A stretch of DNA of 64,000 nucleotides from NCBI RefSeq assembly GCF_000001735.4, contig NC_003076.8, positions 16,681,835 to 16,745,834 on the forward strand. Direction: 5' to 3'. Position 1 is the stretch's first letter. Every line of letters starts with the position of its first letter. Shown here piece by piece: positions 45,696 through 58,969 of this stretch. The notes under the pieces are model-generated. The model was not told where the DNA came from, ran no database searches, and worked only from the letters and a program-made list of their open reading frames with translations. The stretch comes from Arabidopsis thaliana (taxonomy: Eukaryota; Streptophyta; Magnoliopsida; Brassicales; Brassicaceae). The position numbers and the translations under genes are program-made.

Positions 45696-48600
45696 ATGAA
45701 AAAGCATAAGTTTAGAGAAACCTTGAAGTCTTTCTTTGAGCCTCATTTTGATCATGAGAAAGGTGAAATGCTTAAAGGAACTAAAACTGGTAATTTTCCT
45801 ACACTACTAAGTTTGATTCACATGTAAAATGAGATTCTTAGCTCTTGGTTTAACTGCTTACATGAAAAGTACTACCATCGTCTGATGCAGAAATAGATGA
45901 AAAGGTGAACAAAATCTTGGGAATGGTTGAGAGTGGAGACGTCAATGAAGATGAGTCCAATAGACAAGTGGTTGCAGACTTAGTGAAGGAATTCTACAGC
46001 GAATACCAGTCCCTGTACCGCCAGTACGATGATCTAACTGGAGAGATTAGGAAAAAGGTCAACGGGAAAGGAGAAAGCTCCTCTTCATCAAGCTCAGACT
46101 CGGATTCTGACCATTCTTCTAAGAGGAAGGTCAAGAGAAATGGAAATGGAAAAGTAGAGAAAGATGTAGAGTTGGTAACAGGTGCCCTGAAGCAACAAAT
46201 CGAAGCTGCAAATCTTGAAATTGCTGATCTGAAAGGGAAGTTGACAACGACTGTTGAAGAAAAAGAAGCAGTAGATTCTGAGCTTGAATTAGCTTTGATG
46301 AAGTTAAAAGAATCAGAAGAGATTAGCAGTAAGTTGAAACTTGAAACTGAGAAGTTAGAGGACGAAAAGTCAATAGCACTGAGTGATAACAGGGAACTGC
46401 ATCAGAAACTGGAAGTTGCTGGCAAAACAGAAACTGATCTGAACCAGAAGTTAGAAGATATAAAAAAAGAGAGAGATGAACTGCAAACTGAGAGGGACAA
46501 TGGTATCAAAAGATTTCAAGAAGCTGAAAAAGTTGCAGAAGATTGGAAAACAACGAGTGATCAGCTCAAAGATGAAACTTCTAATCTCAAGCAGCAGCTT
46601 GAAGCATCAGAGCAGCGAGTTTCAGAGCTGACCAGCGGTATGAATAGTGCAGAGGAAGAGAACAAATCTCTATCCTTGAAAGTTTCGGAGATTTCAGATG
46701 TGATCCAACAGGGACAGACCACCATACAAGAACTAATTTCCGAATTGGGAGAGATGAAGGAAAAGTACAAGGAAAAAGAGAGTGAGCATTCTAGTTTGGT
46801 GGAGTTACATAAGACCCATGAGAGAGAATCATCAAGTCAGGTGAAAGAATTAGAAGCACACATAGAATCATCAGAGAAGTTGGTTGCAGATTTCACCCAA
46901 AGCCTGAACAATGCAGAGGAAGAGAAAAAACTGCTATCTCAGAAAATAGCAGAACTCTCTAACGAGATTCAAGAGGCGCAGAACACCATGCAAGAACTCA
47001 TGTCTGAGTCTGGGCAGTTGAAAGAGAGCCACAGTGTGAAAGAGCGAGAACTTTTCAGTTTGAGGGACATCCATGAGATTCATCAAAGAGACTCATCCAC
47101 CAGAGCAAGTGAATTAGAAGCTCAACTGGAGTCCTCAAAACAGCAGGTCTCAGATTTGAGTGCGAGTCTGAAAGCTGCAGAGGAAGAAAACAAAGCTATA
47201 TCCTCGAAAAACGTGGAAACTATGAACAAACTCGAACAAACGCAGAACACGATACAGGAACTCATGGCTGAATTGGGAAAGTTGAAAGACAGCCACAGAG
47301 AGAAAGAGAGTGAGCTTTCTAGTTTGGTGGAAGTACACGAGACTCACCAGAGAGATTCATCAATTCATGTGAAAGAATTAGAAGAGCAAGTGGAATCATC
47401 AAAGAAATTGGTTGCGGAGTTGAACCAAACCCTGAACAATGCAGAGGAAGAGAAAAAAGTGCTATCTCAGAAAATAGCAGAACTTTCTAACGAGATTAAA
47501 GAGGCACAAAACACCATACAAGAACTCGTGTCTGAGTCTGGGCAGTTGAAAGAGAGCCACAGTGTAAAGGATAGAGATCTTTTCAGCTTGAGGGACATCC
47601 ACGAGACTCATCAAAGAGAATCATCCACTCGCGTGAGTGAATTAGAAGCTCAACTGGAATCCTCAGAACAGCGGATCTCAGATTTGACTGTGGATCTGAA
47701 GGATGCAGAGGAAGAAAACAAAGCTATCTCCTCGAAAAATTTGGAAATTATGGACAAGCTTGAACAGGCTCAGAACACGATAAAAGAACTCATGGATGAA
47801 TTGGGAGAGTTGAAAGACCGACACAAAGAGAAAGAGAGTGAGCTTTCTAGTTTGGTGAAGTCAGCAGATCAACAGGTTGCAGATATGAAGCAGAGTCTGG
47901 ACAATGCAGAAGAAGAGAAAAAAATGTTATCTCAGAGAATCTTAGATATCTCTAATGAGATTCAAGAAGCACAAAAAACCATACAAGAACACATGTCTGA
48001 GTCTGAACAGTTGAAAGAGAGCCACGGTGTGAAAGAGAGGGAACTTACTGGTTTGAGGGACATTCACGAGACTCATCAAAGAGAATCATCCACTCGTTTG
48101 AGTGAATTAGAAACTCAACTGAAATTATTAGAACAACGGGTCGTAGATCTGAGTGCGAGTCTGAATGCTGCAGAGGAAGAAAAGAAGTCCCTGTCCTCAA
48201 TGATCTTGGAAATTACGGATGAGCTCAAACAGGCCCAAAGCAAGGTACAGGAACTTGTGACTGAATTGGCAGAGTCTAAAGATACACTCACACAAAAAGA
48301 GAATGAGCTTTCTAGTTTTGTGGAGGTACACGAGGCCCATAAGAGAGATTCCTCAAGTCAGGTGAAAGAATTAGAAGCACGGGTGGAATCAGCAGAGGAA
48401 CAGGTTAAAGAATTGAACCAGAACCTGAACAGTTCAGAGGAAGAGAAGAAAATTTTATCTCAGCAAATTTCAGAAATGTCGATCAAGATCAAGCGGGCGG
48501 AAAGCACCATACAAGAACTCAGCTCTGAGTCTGAACGATTAAAAGGGAGCCACGCTGAGAAAGACAATGAACTTTTTAGCTTGAGGGATATCCATGAGAC

Positions 48601-50557
48601 TCATCAGAGAGAATTATCCACTCAGTTAAGAGGTTTAGAAGCGCAACTGGAATCATCTGAACACAGGGTTTTGGAATTGAGCGAAAGTCTGAAGGCTGCA
48701 GAAGAAGAAAGCAGAACTATGTCCACGAAAATCTCAGAAACTTCAGATGAGCTTGAACGGACACAGATCATGGTACAGGAACTCACAGCTGATTCGAGCA
48801 AACTGAAAGAGCAGCTCGCTGAGAAAGAAAGCAAACTATTCCTTCTGACAGAGAAGGACAGCAAATCACAGGTGCAAATAAAAGAACTAGAAGCAACAGT
48901 AGCGACACTGGAGCTGGAACTAGAGTCAGTTCGTGCCCGTATAATAGATCTTGAGACAGAGATTGCAAGCAAGACCACCGTAGTTGAGCAGTTGGAAGCG
49001 CAAAACAGAGAAATGGTTGCTAGAATCTCAGAACTTGAGAAGACAATGGAGGAGAGAGGAACTGAACTCTCAGCTTTAACTCAAAAACTTGAGGATAACG
49101 ATAAGCAATCATCGTCTTCAATTGAGACTTTGACAGCTGAGATCGATGGCCTACGAGCAGAATTAGATTCAATGTCTGTTCAAAAAGAAGAGGTGGAGAA
49201 ACAAATGGTGTGCAAAAGCGAGGAAGCCTCAGTGAAGATTAAACGTTTGGATGATGAGGTCAATGGTCTGAGACAGCAAGTGGCCTCACTTGATAGCCAG
49301 AGAGCAGAACTCGAGATCCAACTTGAAAAGAAGTCCGAGGAGATATCTGAATATCTGAGTCAGATTACAAATCTAAAAGAGGAGATCATAAACAAGGTTA
49401 AAGTTCACGAGAGTATTCTAGAAGAAATAAATGGTTTATCTGAGAAGATTAAGGGTCGTGAACTTGAGTTAGAGACTCTAGGGAAACAGAGAAGTGAGCT
49501 TGATGAGGAGCTGAGAACTAAGAAAGAAGAGAATGTTCAAATGCACGATAAGATCAACGTAGCGTCTTCTGAAATAATGGCCTTAACAGAACTGATCAAC
49601 AATCTGAAGAATGAGCTTGATTCTCTACAGGTGCAGAAGAGCGAAACCGAAGCAGAGCTTGAGAGAGAGAAGCAAGAGAAATCAGAATTGTCGAATCAGA
49701 TCACCGATGTCCAGAAAGCATTGGTAGAGCAAGAAGCTGCTTACAATACGCTGGAAGAGGAACACAAGCAGATAAACGAACTATTTAAAGAAACTGAAGC
49801 AACACTAAATAAGGTAACTGTGGATTACAAAGAAGCTCAAAGATTGTTGGAGGAGAGGGGTAAGGAAGTGACATCCAGAGATTCTACAATTGGGGTTCAT
49901 GAAGAGACGATGGAGAGTTTACGTAACGAGCTGGAAATGAAAGGAGACGAGATCGAAACTCTCATGGAGAAGATCAGTAACATCGAGGTTAAGCTACGCT
50001 TGTCGAACCAGAAACTGAGAGTAACCGAACAGGTACTAACAGAGAAAGAAGAAGCTTTCAGGAAAGAAGAGGCTAAGCACTTAGAGGAGCAAGCATTGCT
50101 TGAGAAGAATCTCACCATGACACATGAGACTTATCGAGGTATGATCAAAGAGATAGCAGATAAAGTGAACATAACAGTAGATGGGTTTCAATCCATGTCA
50201 GAAAAACTCACGGAGAAACAGGGGAGATACGAGAAAACTGTAATGGAGGCATCAAAAATACTGTGGACTGCGACGAATTGGGTGATAGAGAGAAATCACG
50301 AGAAGGAGAAGATGAATAAAGAGATAGAGAAGAAAGATGAAGAAATAAAAAAGCTTGGAGGAAAAGTAAGAGAAGATGAAAAAGAGAAGGAGATGATGAA
50401 AGAGACTTTGATGGGACTTGGAGAAGAGAAAAGAGAAGCGATAAGGCAATTATGTGTTTGGATCGATCACCATAGAAGTCGTTGTGAATATCTTGAGGAG
50501 GTTTTGTCTAAGACCGTTGTGGCTCGAGGCCAAAGAAGAGTGTCGCAGCGAACTTAA
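45696..50557 (+). CDS. CIP1: COP1-interactive protein 1: NAB domain and long coiled coil
   Basis: Two exons: join(45696..45789, 45891..50557), 1586 aa. Residues 1 to about 90 (KHKFRETLKSFFEPHFDHEK ... VKEFYSEYQSLYRQYDDLTG) form a NAB/KIP1-type actin-binding domain. A Ser/Asp tract (residues 100-115) and a basic KRKVKRNGNGK stretch follow. The remainder is coiled coil. Residues about 330-1010 are built from eight 88-residue units, alternating SLVEVHETHQRDSS and SLRDIHETHQRESS types. The C-terminal GEEKREAIRQLCVWIDHHR is shared with AT5G41780. Known role from the literature: it binds the light-signalling E3 ligase COP1, is cytoskeleton-associated, and later work links it to ABA responses. The start was chosen as the first ATG in the NAB frame. 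A short upstream frame precedes it. Confidence 0.96.
46793..48841 (+). repeat. CIP1: Eight tandem 264-bp coding repeats in CIP1
   Basis: Unit starts at the Ser codon of S-L-(V/R): 46793, 47057, 47321, 47585, 47849, 48050, 48314 and 48578. Every interval is 264 bp except 47849 to 48050, which is 201 bp, because that unit lacks 21 codons (the V-H-E-T-H-Q part). Two alternating unit types form a 528-bp higher-order repeat. A weaker related half unit precedes (LKQQLEASEQRVSELTSGMN). Confidence 0.9.
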
Positions 50558-51953
50558 GGACTCAGTGCCATGGTACGTTGTTTATCTTTCCCAAGCCTAG
50601 TTTCCACCTCACATGAATGCAAACAATGAAACAACATATATGTGTTTATTAGGTTTTGGACTCTGGTCAATCAAGAAGCTGGTGGAGAGGTATTTTTGGT
50701 TGGGGACTTTTGGTGTACTTGTGTTCGATTTTGTTGCACTTTTATATGTTTGTTAACTTTTGTTGTATTTTGTAAGTCAAAATTTTTGGTTTATTGTGGG
50801 CAAAGTTGGTGGTGGTTTTTATGGGAGGTCAGGGAATAAAGGGGCTCACACAAATGGAGTTGATATTTTTTTTTCTTTGGGCGTCGGATTGTATAGAACG
50901 ATTAAATGCTACTGTTGGTATAGTGCTTTTGCTTGTTTGGAATTTGTTATAGTATCATCTTTGCTCTTTCATAACAAAATTATACACATCGCTTTACAGA
51001 GTTTCGTTCTCTCATTCATTTCTTATTTTATTGGGTTTTTTTTTTTTGCATTAGCAGTCGTTATATCTCGCCTTGAATTTCTAATGTGAACTAGTTTGAA
51101 ATGTTTGAAATGTTTATTCTTTAATAGCAACCACTTTTTTTTCAAGTGTTTTTCACAACCGAAAAAGTCAGCCATGTGAATGATACACAAAATAAGTCAG
51201 CCAGTAAGGTTTGGTGATGTTAGATCAATCAAATATTTGAGAAAAAATTCCATAACTAGTTGATATTTCCTAAATCGAAGTTAATTGAAAATTAAGTACA
51301 ATTTGGCAATATCTTAAATTATTAAATTTTAAATAGAAACTCTATTCACTTTTATGAGTTTATGGAAACACACTACTTTCTCCTCTAAAATCAGACAGTG
51401 ATTATACTTTGACCTTAAAATTTGAAAAGAGTCTAACACGTTATAATTCCCAATTACTTTATTATCTGATTAATTCACCAAGATACATTAAATCTAAAAT
51501 TATGTGATAGATATTCATATAAATCATATTGGATTATTCCAACAAAAAAAAAACTCTTAAAATTTGTTTCCTTATTTACAAACAATACATTACTGAAAAT
51601 TTCTAAATAAAATATCAAAAAGTAATTTCAAAACCTTGTTTTGTCAATTTAATATTTTTATTTTTACAAAAAAAAATCTGAAACATGCAAAGAAGCACAA
51701 GTAAAGTACAAGTGGAAATGTATGAAAATAGGAATCATAAAACTAATTTTTTAATTTAATGATAGGAATCTGAAAAAAGCAAAATTTTATCACATCCCGA
51801 ATAAAGAGGAAAATGCAAAATATGTCTCCTTTTCTCACTATGACAGGTTGTTTCTTTAAAGAAGCAACGGAATTTAACATTATAGCAAACATTAACTATC
51901 ACCAGCTATCATGCGCCCACCTCTCCACCGTGCTCTCCATCATCATCATTCCA
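50558..51953. other. Intergenic: CIP1 3' flank and AT-rich spacer
   Basis: 50558 to about 50850 is the probable CIP1 3' UTR. The rest is AT-rich with homopolymer runs. The plus-strand frames at 50642-51089 are hydrophobic by T-richness only. No gene seen. Confidence 0.55.
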
Positions 51954-51960
51954 TATATAA
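51954..51960 (+). promoter_or_regulatory. TATA box of the amino acid transporter gene
   Basis: TATATAA, 54 bp upstream of the ATG at 52008, followed by a pyrimidine-rich stretch (CTTCTTCTCTTTCAC) likely to hold the transcription start. Confidence 0.6.
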
Positions 51961-52007
51961 ATCATTCACTTGTAGAATCTTCTTCTCTTTCACACTAAAA
52001 TTCATCG

Positions 52008-54054
52008 ATGACGGATCCTCCCAGACCCGACCCGTTTCCTGTTACCCGACTCGATTCCGACGCCGGTGCTCTCTTCGTCCTCCAATCAAAAGGTTAAACC
52101 CATATATTTATGATATCAATCTCCAATTTTGGAATTTTAACTGATTTGAGAATTAATTCTCAGGCGAGTGGTGGCACGCCGGATTTCATCTAACGACGGC
52201 GATTGTTGGTCCGACGATATTGACATTACCATATGCGTTTAGAGGATTAGGATGGTGGTTAGGGTTTGTTTGTTTAACGACGATGGGACTCGTTACTTTC
52301 TACGCTTATTACCTCATGTCTAAGGTTCTTGATCACTGTGAAAAATCCGGCCGCCGTCACATCCGTTTCCGGGAACTCGCCGCCGATGTTCTTGGTATCA
52401 TTCAAAATCTCTTCTTTGTATTTATTAATTTGCTTTTTTTGGATAAATCCGTAAAGGTTGGATCGTGTTTCGATTTGGATACTTTGACTTCTTGTTAGAT
52501 TCGCCATCATCACACGTGTCTTAGTTTACCGTACCGGTCTAGGTTAGGCCTGTGTATTTCGGTTTATAGATCGGTTTACGTCATAAAGTCTGGTCTTTCC
52601 GGTTATTGAGTTTTGGGTTTAAGGGCCGATTTCGAATTTTGAGCCGGTTATTGTGATGTGGTGCAGGATCTGGATTGATGTTTTATGTAGTGATCTTTAT
52701 TCAAACAGCTATCAACACTGGAATTGGTATTGGCGCCATTCTACTTGCAGGTCAATGTCTTGATGTAAGAAAGAAACCTAAATTTTGATTACTTGTTAAA
52801 CAAGGTACTATAAGAACCGTACGGATCATCCTCTGTTTTTGTGTTACTACACAGATAATGTATTCGAGTCTTTTCCCGCAAGGAACGTTGAAGCTTTACG
52901 AGTTCATTGCTATGGTGACTGTTGTGATGATGGTTCTCTCACAGCTTCCAAGTTTTCACTCTCTTAGACACATTAACTGTGCGTCTCTGCTTCTCAGCTT
53001 AGGATATACTTTCCTCGTCGTTGGGGCTTGTATCAACCTAGGTATAATGATTCTTACGTTAGCGAAGAAACAACAACTTACTAATGTTCGAAAATTTAGA
53101 TTCATTGCCCAGTTTTGGTTCTACAGGTTTGTCGAAAAACGCTCCTAAACGTGAGTATTCTCTAGAGCATTCGGATTCAGGGAAAGTTTTTAGTGCCTTC
53201 ACATCAATTTCGATCATAGCTGCTATTTTCGGAAATGGAATCTTACCCGAAATACAGGTGAGAAATGTTTGCAATTTATTCAATACAAACATTGTATGTT
53301 ATGTGTTTGAGATTTATGAGATGATTATATGTATGCAGGCAACTCTTGCTCCACCAGCCACAGGGAAGATGTTGAAAGGACTATTGTTGTGTTATAGTGT
53401 GATCTTCTTCACGTTTTACTCTGCTGCAATTTCGGGATATTGGGTTTTTGGTAACAATTCGAGCTCTAATATCCTCAAGAACTTAATGCCTGATGAAGGA
53501 CCGACTCTGGCTCCTATCGTGGTGATTGGCTTAGCTGTCATCTTTGTCCTTCTTCAGCTTTTCGCCATTGGCCTTGTAAGTTTATAACTAGTGTGATCGT
53601 TATTCGATGTTACTTGGCTGTGAGACGAGTGACTAAATGTTTCTTTTTTTTGGTAACTGGTTAGGTGTATTCTCAAGTTGCGTATGAAATAATGGAGAAG
53701 AAATCAGCGGATACAACAAAAGGGATATTCTCAAAACGCAACCTTGTGCCGCGTTTGATACTAAGAACACTATATATGGCGTTTTGCGGGTTCATGGCAG
53801 CGATGCTACCGTTCTTTGGGGATATAAACGCGGTGGTAGGAGCGTTTGGGTTTATCCCACTCGATTTCGTGCTGCCAATGCTTCTATACAACATGACCTA
53901 TAAGCCAACCAGACGGAGCTTCACGTATTGGATAAACATGACGATAATGGTTGTGTTCACTTGTGCAGGACTCATGGGAGCTTTCTCCTCCATTAGGAAA
54001 CTTGTTCTTGATGCTAATAAGTTCAAGTTGTTTAGCAGTGAAGTTGTTGATTAG
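52008..54054 (+). CDS. AT5G41800: AAAP-family amino acid transporter (probable GABA transporter)
   Basis: Seven exons: join(52008..52092, 52164..52394, 52667..52764, 52855..53041, 53127..53257, 53339..53575, 53665..54054), 452 aa. It belongs to the amino acid/auxin permease family with about ten membrane segments. Family signatures are [84 protein letters not shown] and the hydrophobic [17 protein letters not shown] stretch. It is likely a proton-coupled importer at the plasma membrane. Its closest known relative is the GABA transporter GAT1, so GABA or related amino acids are plausible substrates, but not shown by sequence. All junctions keep phase. Confidence 0.95.
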
Positions 54055-56467
54055 ATGGTTTTGATAGTGTGATAAAAACATAAACAATACTTGTTTTGTG
54101 GTTACACTTGTACATGAATTTCTCGAGTTGATTCATTATCACACAAAATGCAAAACCAAACTAGTTACAAAATGCAAAACCAGACAAGGATTATCACACT
54201 TACGTCAATTGTTCTTGAGATGAATATGTTTTTTTTGTTAAATGATTTTCTATTTAAATACAAAGTTCCTTTGGGTATAAACACTAAACAGATTACTGGG
54301 TTCAGTAAACTCTCTCAGAGTGTGTTAATTTTCAGTATTCGTAGCTGATTGGTTCGGTTTCGGACCGATTGGATATCCACCAATCCGAAATAATACATTA
54401 CATATTATTAATTTTATGCTCAATTCGGATCGTGTAATTCAGAATTTCATATTTGATATAGTAAATTTCAAATAATTTTGATAATTCTGATCGGATAATT
54501 CGGATATTTTGGATTTCATCGGATAATTCAAATCCAAATAAGAATTAAAACCATACATATTTTGGTTTCGAATACACTTGGGATTCTAAAATATCAATAA
54601 AAACCGATTTAAGTCTAAAAAAATTAGAATCATAAAATTGTTTGGATTCTAATCGGATTCTATCAGACCTAATCTAATCTGATCCGATCCAAAATTCGAA
54701 TGCCCAGACTATCACATACTATGGTCATGGATTTCGGAGCGGATACTCCAATCTCATTTGCATTTTGTCTTCTTCTTCTTTTTTTTTTTAATTATTAAAA
54801 ATTACCTTAAGAATCTAAATGGAAATGCAAAACAATGTGGACGTAAAGAACTTAGGATCAAGGTAATCTAGCAACAACAAAATAAATGGATATATAGTAA
54901 ATTTAAAAATAAAATATAGACACAATAACAAGGTACTATTTTTTAATAGCATTTCAATATAACAACTAAAAACAAATCATGAGGAACAAAAAAATACCGA
55001 AAAAAGCTCGCGCATAGTGCAGATACTCACCTAATTATATATAAAGGTTTGTATTCATATAGTATCTTTTGGCCATTTTCTGTAAATATATATTATATTG
55101 AGAGTATGATTTGAGGATCTTCATCATAAATGAAAAAAATAAATATATGTGGGGACAAGATCAAATTAATGATTTATCATGTGATGTATCAGCGATAGTA
55201 TTTGTTAAATACTATTTCTAAGGTTTACGTGTTAGGATTAGGAATTTAGGAACGAGCACGAATAGTCAACATACAGAACCTAACTCGTTTTGTGTTAATT
55301 GTTTTAGACACATGTGTGTAAGTCAGTAAAAGTTTTTTTCCTAATGGCAAAAGTAATTCATCCATTCAAGATAGAAATGGCCATTTTCTTTAAGAGAAAA
55401 CCAATCTGATGAAATAGAGTTTACTTAGAAAAAGATAATACCACATGATCGTGCTTTTTTGCAAGACACTCATGTGGAAAAAGAGTGTTTGAAAGAGCTA
55501 AAATCTTCTAATTCTGACAGTAAAAGTTTAAGCTCGTTTATTTATTACATTTTTCGTCATTGTCAACTAACTATACATGAGTACTTCATAAAATCCATGT
55601 GATTTAGCTTACAAAAAAAAAAAATGTAATTACGTACGTGTATAGAACTTAAAATTCGCTAATGGTTTGGTAAACGCTAGAGTTGGGGCTTAATAATGGT
55701 TAACCAAATTTTACCACAAGTCACTAAAATATGATAGTTTAGTATGATTATTGTAGTACTATAATATATAGTCAGTTGCATTACATTCACGTGAAAATTC
55801 CACCAAGCTCGGGACACGCGTAGAGGTAGGATATCACTTCTCACTTTCCAGACATTTAATGATTTTTAATCGAGCTTATGGGTCAATCATATCTATCAAT
55901 TTTTATTTTCTTAAACATATCTATCAATTACTCTAAATTATAATTAAAAAAATGTATTAAGCTTTGTGATATACAAAATTATGGTCAGTTCAATTAGTTG
56001 AGAAACTTTCAGCATTAATAGATCTAAATTTGGCCACATGAGATAATTATGTATTTTACTAGAAAAATGTTAAATTAGAGCCAAAAATTCCAAAATTTCA
56101 ACCAAAAACTTAGAATTTTTATTTGTCTTTCACTAAGAACGTCGTTATCGTGGGATTAAATATTTAATTAATAAACATTAGCTGCAATACTTTCATGTTC
56201 ATACATATATAAATGTTAAATGATCAGACCGTGAAGCCCATAAGACCATTCATAATTAACCACCAAGTACCCACTTCTCTCTCTCTCTCCATACATATAC
56301 TATATTATAGATAAATATCCCATCAATACGTAACAACCACCGAGATATTACAATTCACAGGTTTCTAGCTATTTTATATAGTTATTGTAAACCAAAAGAA
56401 AAAGATTTTTGGGGATAGATCAATCTCTTGCGTTCATTTTTCTTCTCTTTGGTACGAAAATACAAAG
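54055..56467. other. Long intergenic region
   Basis: 54055 to about 54350 is the 3' flank. 54360-54710 is a patch of short repeated words built on ATTCGGAT, ATCCGAA and TCGGATTC, probably an old degenerate repeat. The rest is AT-rich. Near 56276-56290 a CT run (TCTCTCTCTCTC) and AT-rich TATA-like sequence mark the promoter of the next gene. No coding region seen. Confidence 0.5.
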
Positions 56468-57640
56468 ATGGAGATCAAAGTCAAAGCAAAAGATGTAGAG
56501 TCGACAATGATGTCAACTAAAGAGGAGGATGAGATCAAGAAGATGAAAGAGTGTGTGGTGATTCAGAAGGCAGATGAGGAGGTTACTAAAGGACAAGAAA
56601 CTATGAAGATTTTGGATGGTTCAAGACAAAACCAAGATGAAACAAGACAAGCTGATTCTAAGAATATTGACTCACCATCATCATCATCACTTGAGATGAA
56701 GAAGAAGTTGGAAATTGGTAAGTTTCTAATCTTTTTGTCCCTTTATGTTTGATAAAACGTCTTCTTCTTATCCTTTTGGTATGACTAATTCATATATTAA
56801 ACCAACTAAGTTATGCTTACATGTAACAATTTGAGACAAAAATATAACAACCCCTTCGAATTTTTCTCTTACATTTATATACCAAGTCTTAGAAATTTGG
56901 GTGAAAAAGATATAGGAATTACAATTTTTTCCAATTTTTTAAAATTTTTTTATTCATTTACCTGTTAACTCTTTTGGGAACAGAGATTATCAAAAGTTAA
57001 GTAGTGTTTCACAAATTTTGCAGACCAAAAATTTACGAGTCAAAACGAAGAAAACACCAAAAAGGAAGAGGAGAAGAAGAAAGAGACCAACAATAACAAT
57101 CTTTCTAACATGAAGCATAAGAAGACGAGTTCACACGTATGGGACTGTGGGAGCACTCTCTACGACTCGTTCGAGCTCAACTCGTTCAAACGTCAACTCG
57201 ACTCAGCCATCTCTGCTTCCTCCGCCAGAACTATGTCCATGTCTCACCTCCCTGACCGCCGTATCCCTTCTCTCAGCTCACTTTCGCCGGAGTACTCTCC
57301 TCCTCTTCCTCCTCCACCGACAACTTCTTCTTCCTCCTCCTCCGGTGGAAAGAAACACTCGAACAAGATCTCTCGTTCTCTACAGAGATTCTTGAAGTCA
57401 ATGTTCAAACCTAAACAGCACCAAAGCTTAACCACTCCTTCTTCGCCGGTCTACAAGGCGGTGGGTCACGGCGGTGGCGATAAAGATCGATACTACGTCG
57501 TTTACGACAAATCGGGTTCGTTGACAACTATTCCAGAGTCAACGGAGAAAGAAGTGAGCCCCGAGATCAACTCTCTTGTTAGGAAGACCGTGTCCGAGAG
57601 ATTCCCGGCGAGTAGAGTCGTTGGTATTTCATGTGCATGA
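56468..57640 (+). CDS. AT5G41810: Plant protein of unknown function, 288 aa
   Basis: Two exons: join(56468..56717, 57024..57640). The N-terminal 115 residues are charged, rich in K, E, D and Q, and probably disordered or coiled. A conserved-looking core follows: VWDCGSTLYDSFELNSFKRQ, then AISASSARTMSMSHLPDR. After that come a Pro/Ser-rich low-complexity linker (SPPLPPPPTTSSSSSSGGKK), a basic helix (SLQRFLKSMFKPKQHQ) and a C-terminal block (EINSLVRKTVSERFPASRVV). There is no signal peptide, membrane segment or enzyme motif. Phase is kept across the intron (EI/DQKF). Function not recognised. Confidence 0.85.
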
Positions 57641-58969
57641 TTATAATATTAATCTAAGTCGTATATTTGATATAAATTAATAAATATAAACATGTTATAT
57701 GACTTATGAGATTAGAGTTATTTTTTTTTTCCCTTTTTGTTTTTATAAAATATACATTTTGGAAATGAATAATCGTGTTGAACCTTGGACGTATGTGAAT
57801 GTATAGAAGTTTTTTTTTTCTTTTCAATAATTAATGTGTAGAATTGAATTTTGATGCATTTATGATATGCAACGTACGTATCGTAACCGTTTAGTGTAGA
57901 TTTTATCTACCTTTGAATGTGATGTATAACAATAGCAAGGGTTATAAAGGAAACTACGTGACGGTTTTGTGTTGAAGTTGAAAAATATGTGATGGAGTTA
58001 CGTTCAGATATAGTGGAATATATTTATTAACAATTCATATTTAATGAGTCATTTTCATGGTGACTTGTGAGTATTGAAAATTAGGTGTGGACTCACGTTA
58101 TGTTTGCGCGTTTGATTTATTATTGATTTTGTTATGAATTTTAACTACTTCATGTAAGTAGACACAAAGTTAAAATACAAATTTTTGTTATAAATTTTGT
58201 GATTGATGCACGACATGAGGTAGGGTCTATAGGATAAGTCAATTAAAGTGTTCCTTAATAAATGAAAGGTAGATATAATAATAGTATATAGTATACACCT
58301 TGGTTTTATTTAATGCATTGCAACGTCTTCAATAACGTTGATGTTTTGATGAGATATGTCTCCTCTATCTATGTACCATAACCTCGATTTATTTGCGTAC
58401 GGCGAAAATAATGACATTATATTATACGTTTTGCTTTGAATCTACGGACTACGAAAAATTGATAAGTCCTATAAATTCATTTTGTCTTATTTCATCTAAT
58501 TCCACTAAATTAAAGGTTAGTCAATGAATGATTGTAACGATATGTGAAAATGATGAAAGATGATTAGTTGTTCTGTTTTGCTCTGTTTCTTGATCGTTCT
58601 CGAAGATTTTAGTCTGTATAATAACTCTATTAAGTGCAGTGGCGTTGCTTAATATATAGCAATTCATAATAATGAAGAAAGTGTCATCCATTCCAAGAAG
58701 TAAACACTGAGTGCTAATTTTCTTCAGCAGTCTAGAAGAAGAGAGACAAACAAAACATTATCACCATTCTCAGTCAAAAGAAGAAAGCATGTGTTTACCA
58801 AAAAACAAGAAAGCATGTTCGTAATTTTCAATTGAACCGGTATCGTAATTTTTGATTAAACTCGGTTTACTCGGACCGGTTCCTTTATATAATAAGATTG
58901 TTGTTTTTAGGTTTCCGGTGGGAACCCTAAACAAGAAAACGTCATTGTGAAGCAATTCCCTATATCTCA
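57641..58969. other. Intergenic region
   Basis: 57641 to about 57850 is the probable 3' UTR of the unknown gene. 58840-58969 carries a short leader for the next gene, with AACCCTAAAC (telo-box-like) at 58923. No gene seen. Confidence 0.5.

Noticed and set aside
50642..51089. Hydrophobic plus-strand frames downstream of CIP1
   Set aside because: The hydrophobicity comes from T-rich UTR sequence (Phe/Leu/Cys). No start context or family match.
54360..54710. Patch of repeated ATTCGGAT-type words, considered as a regulatory array
   Set aside because: The words are irregular in spacing and orientation. An eroded dispersed repeat is the simpler reading.
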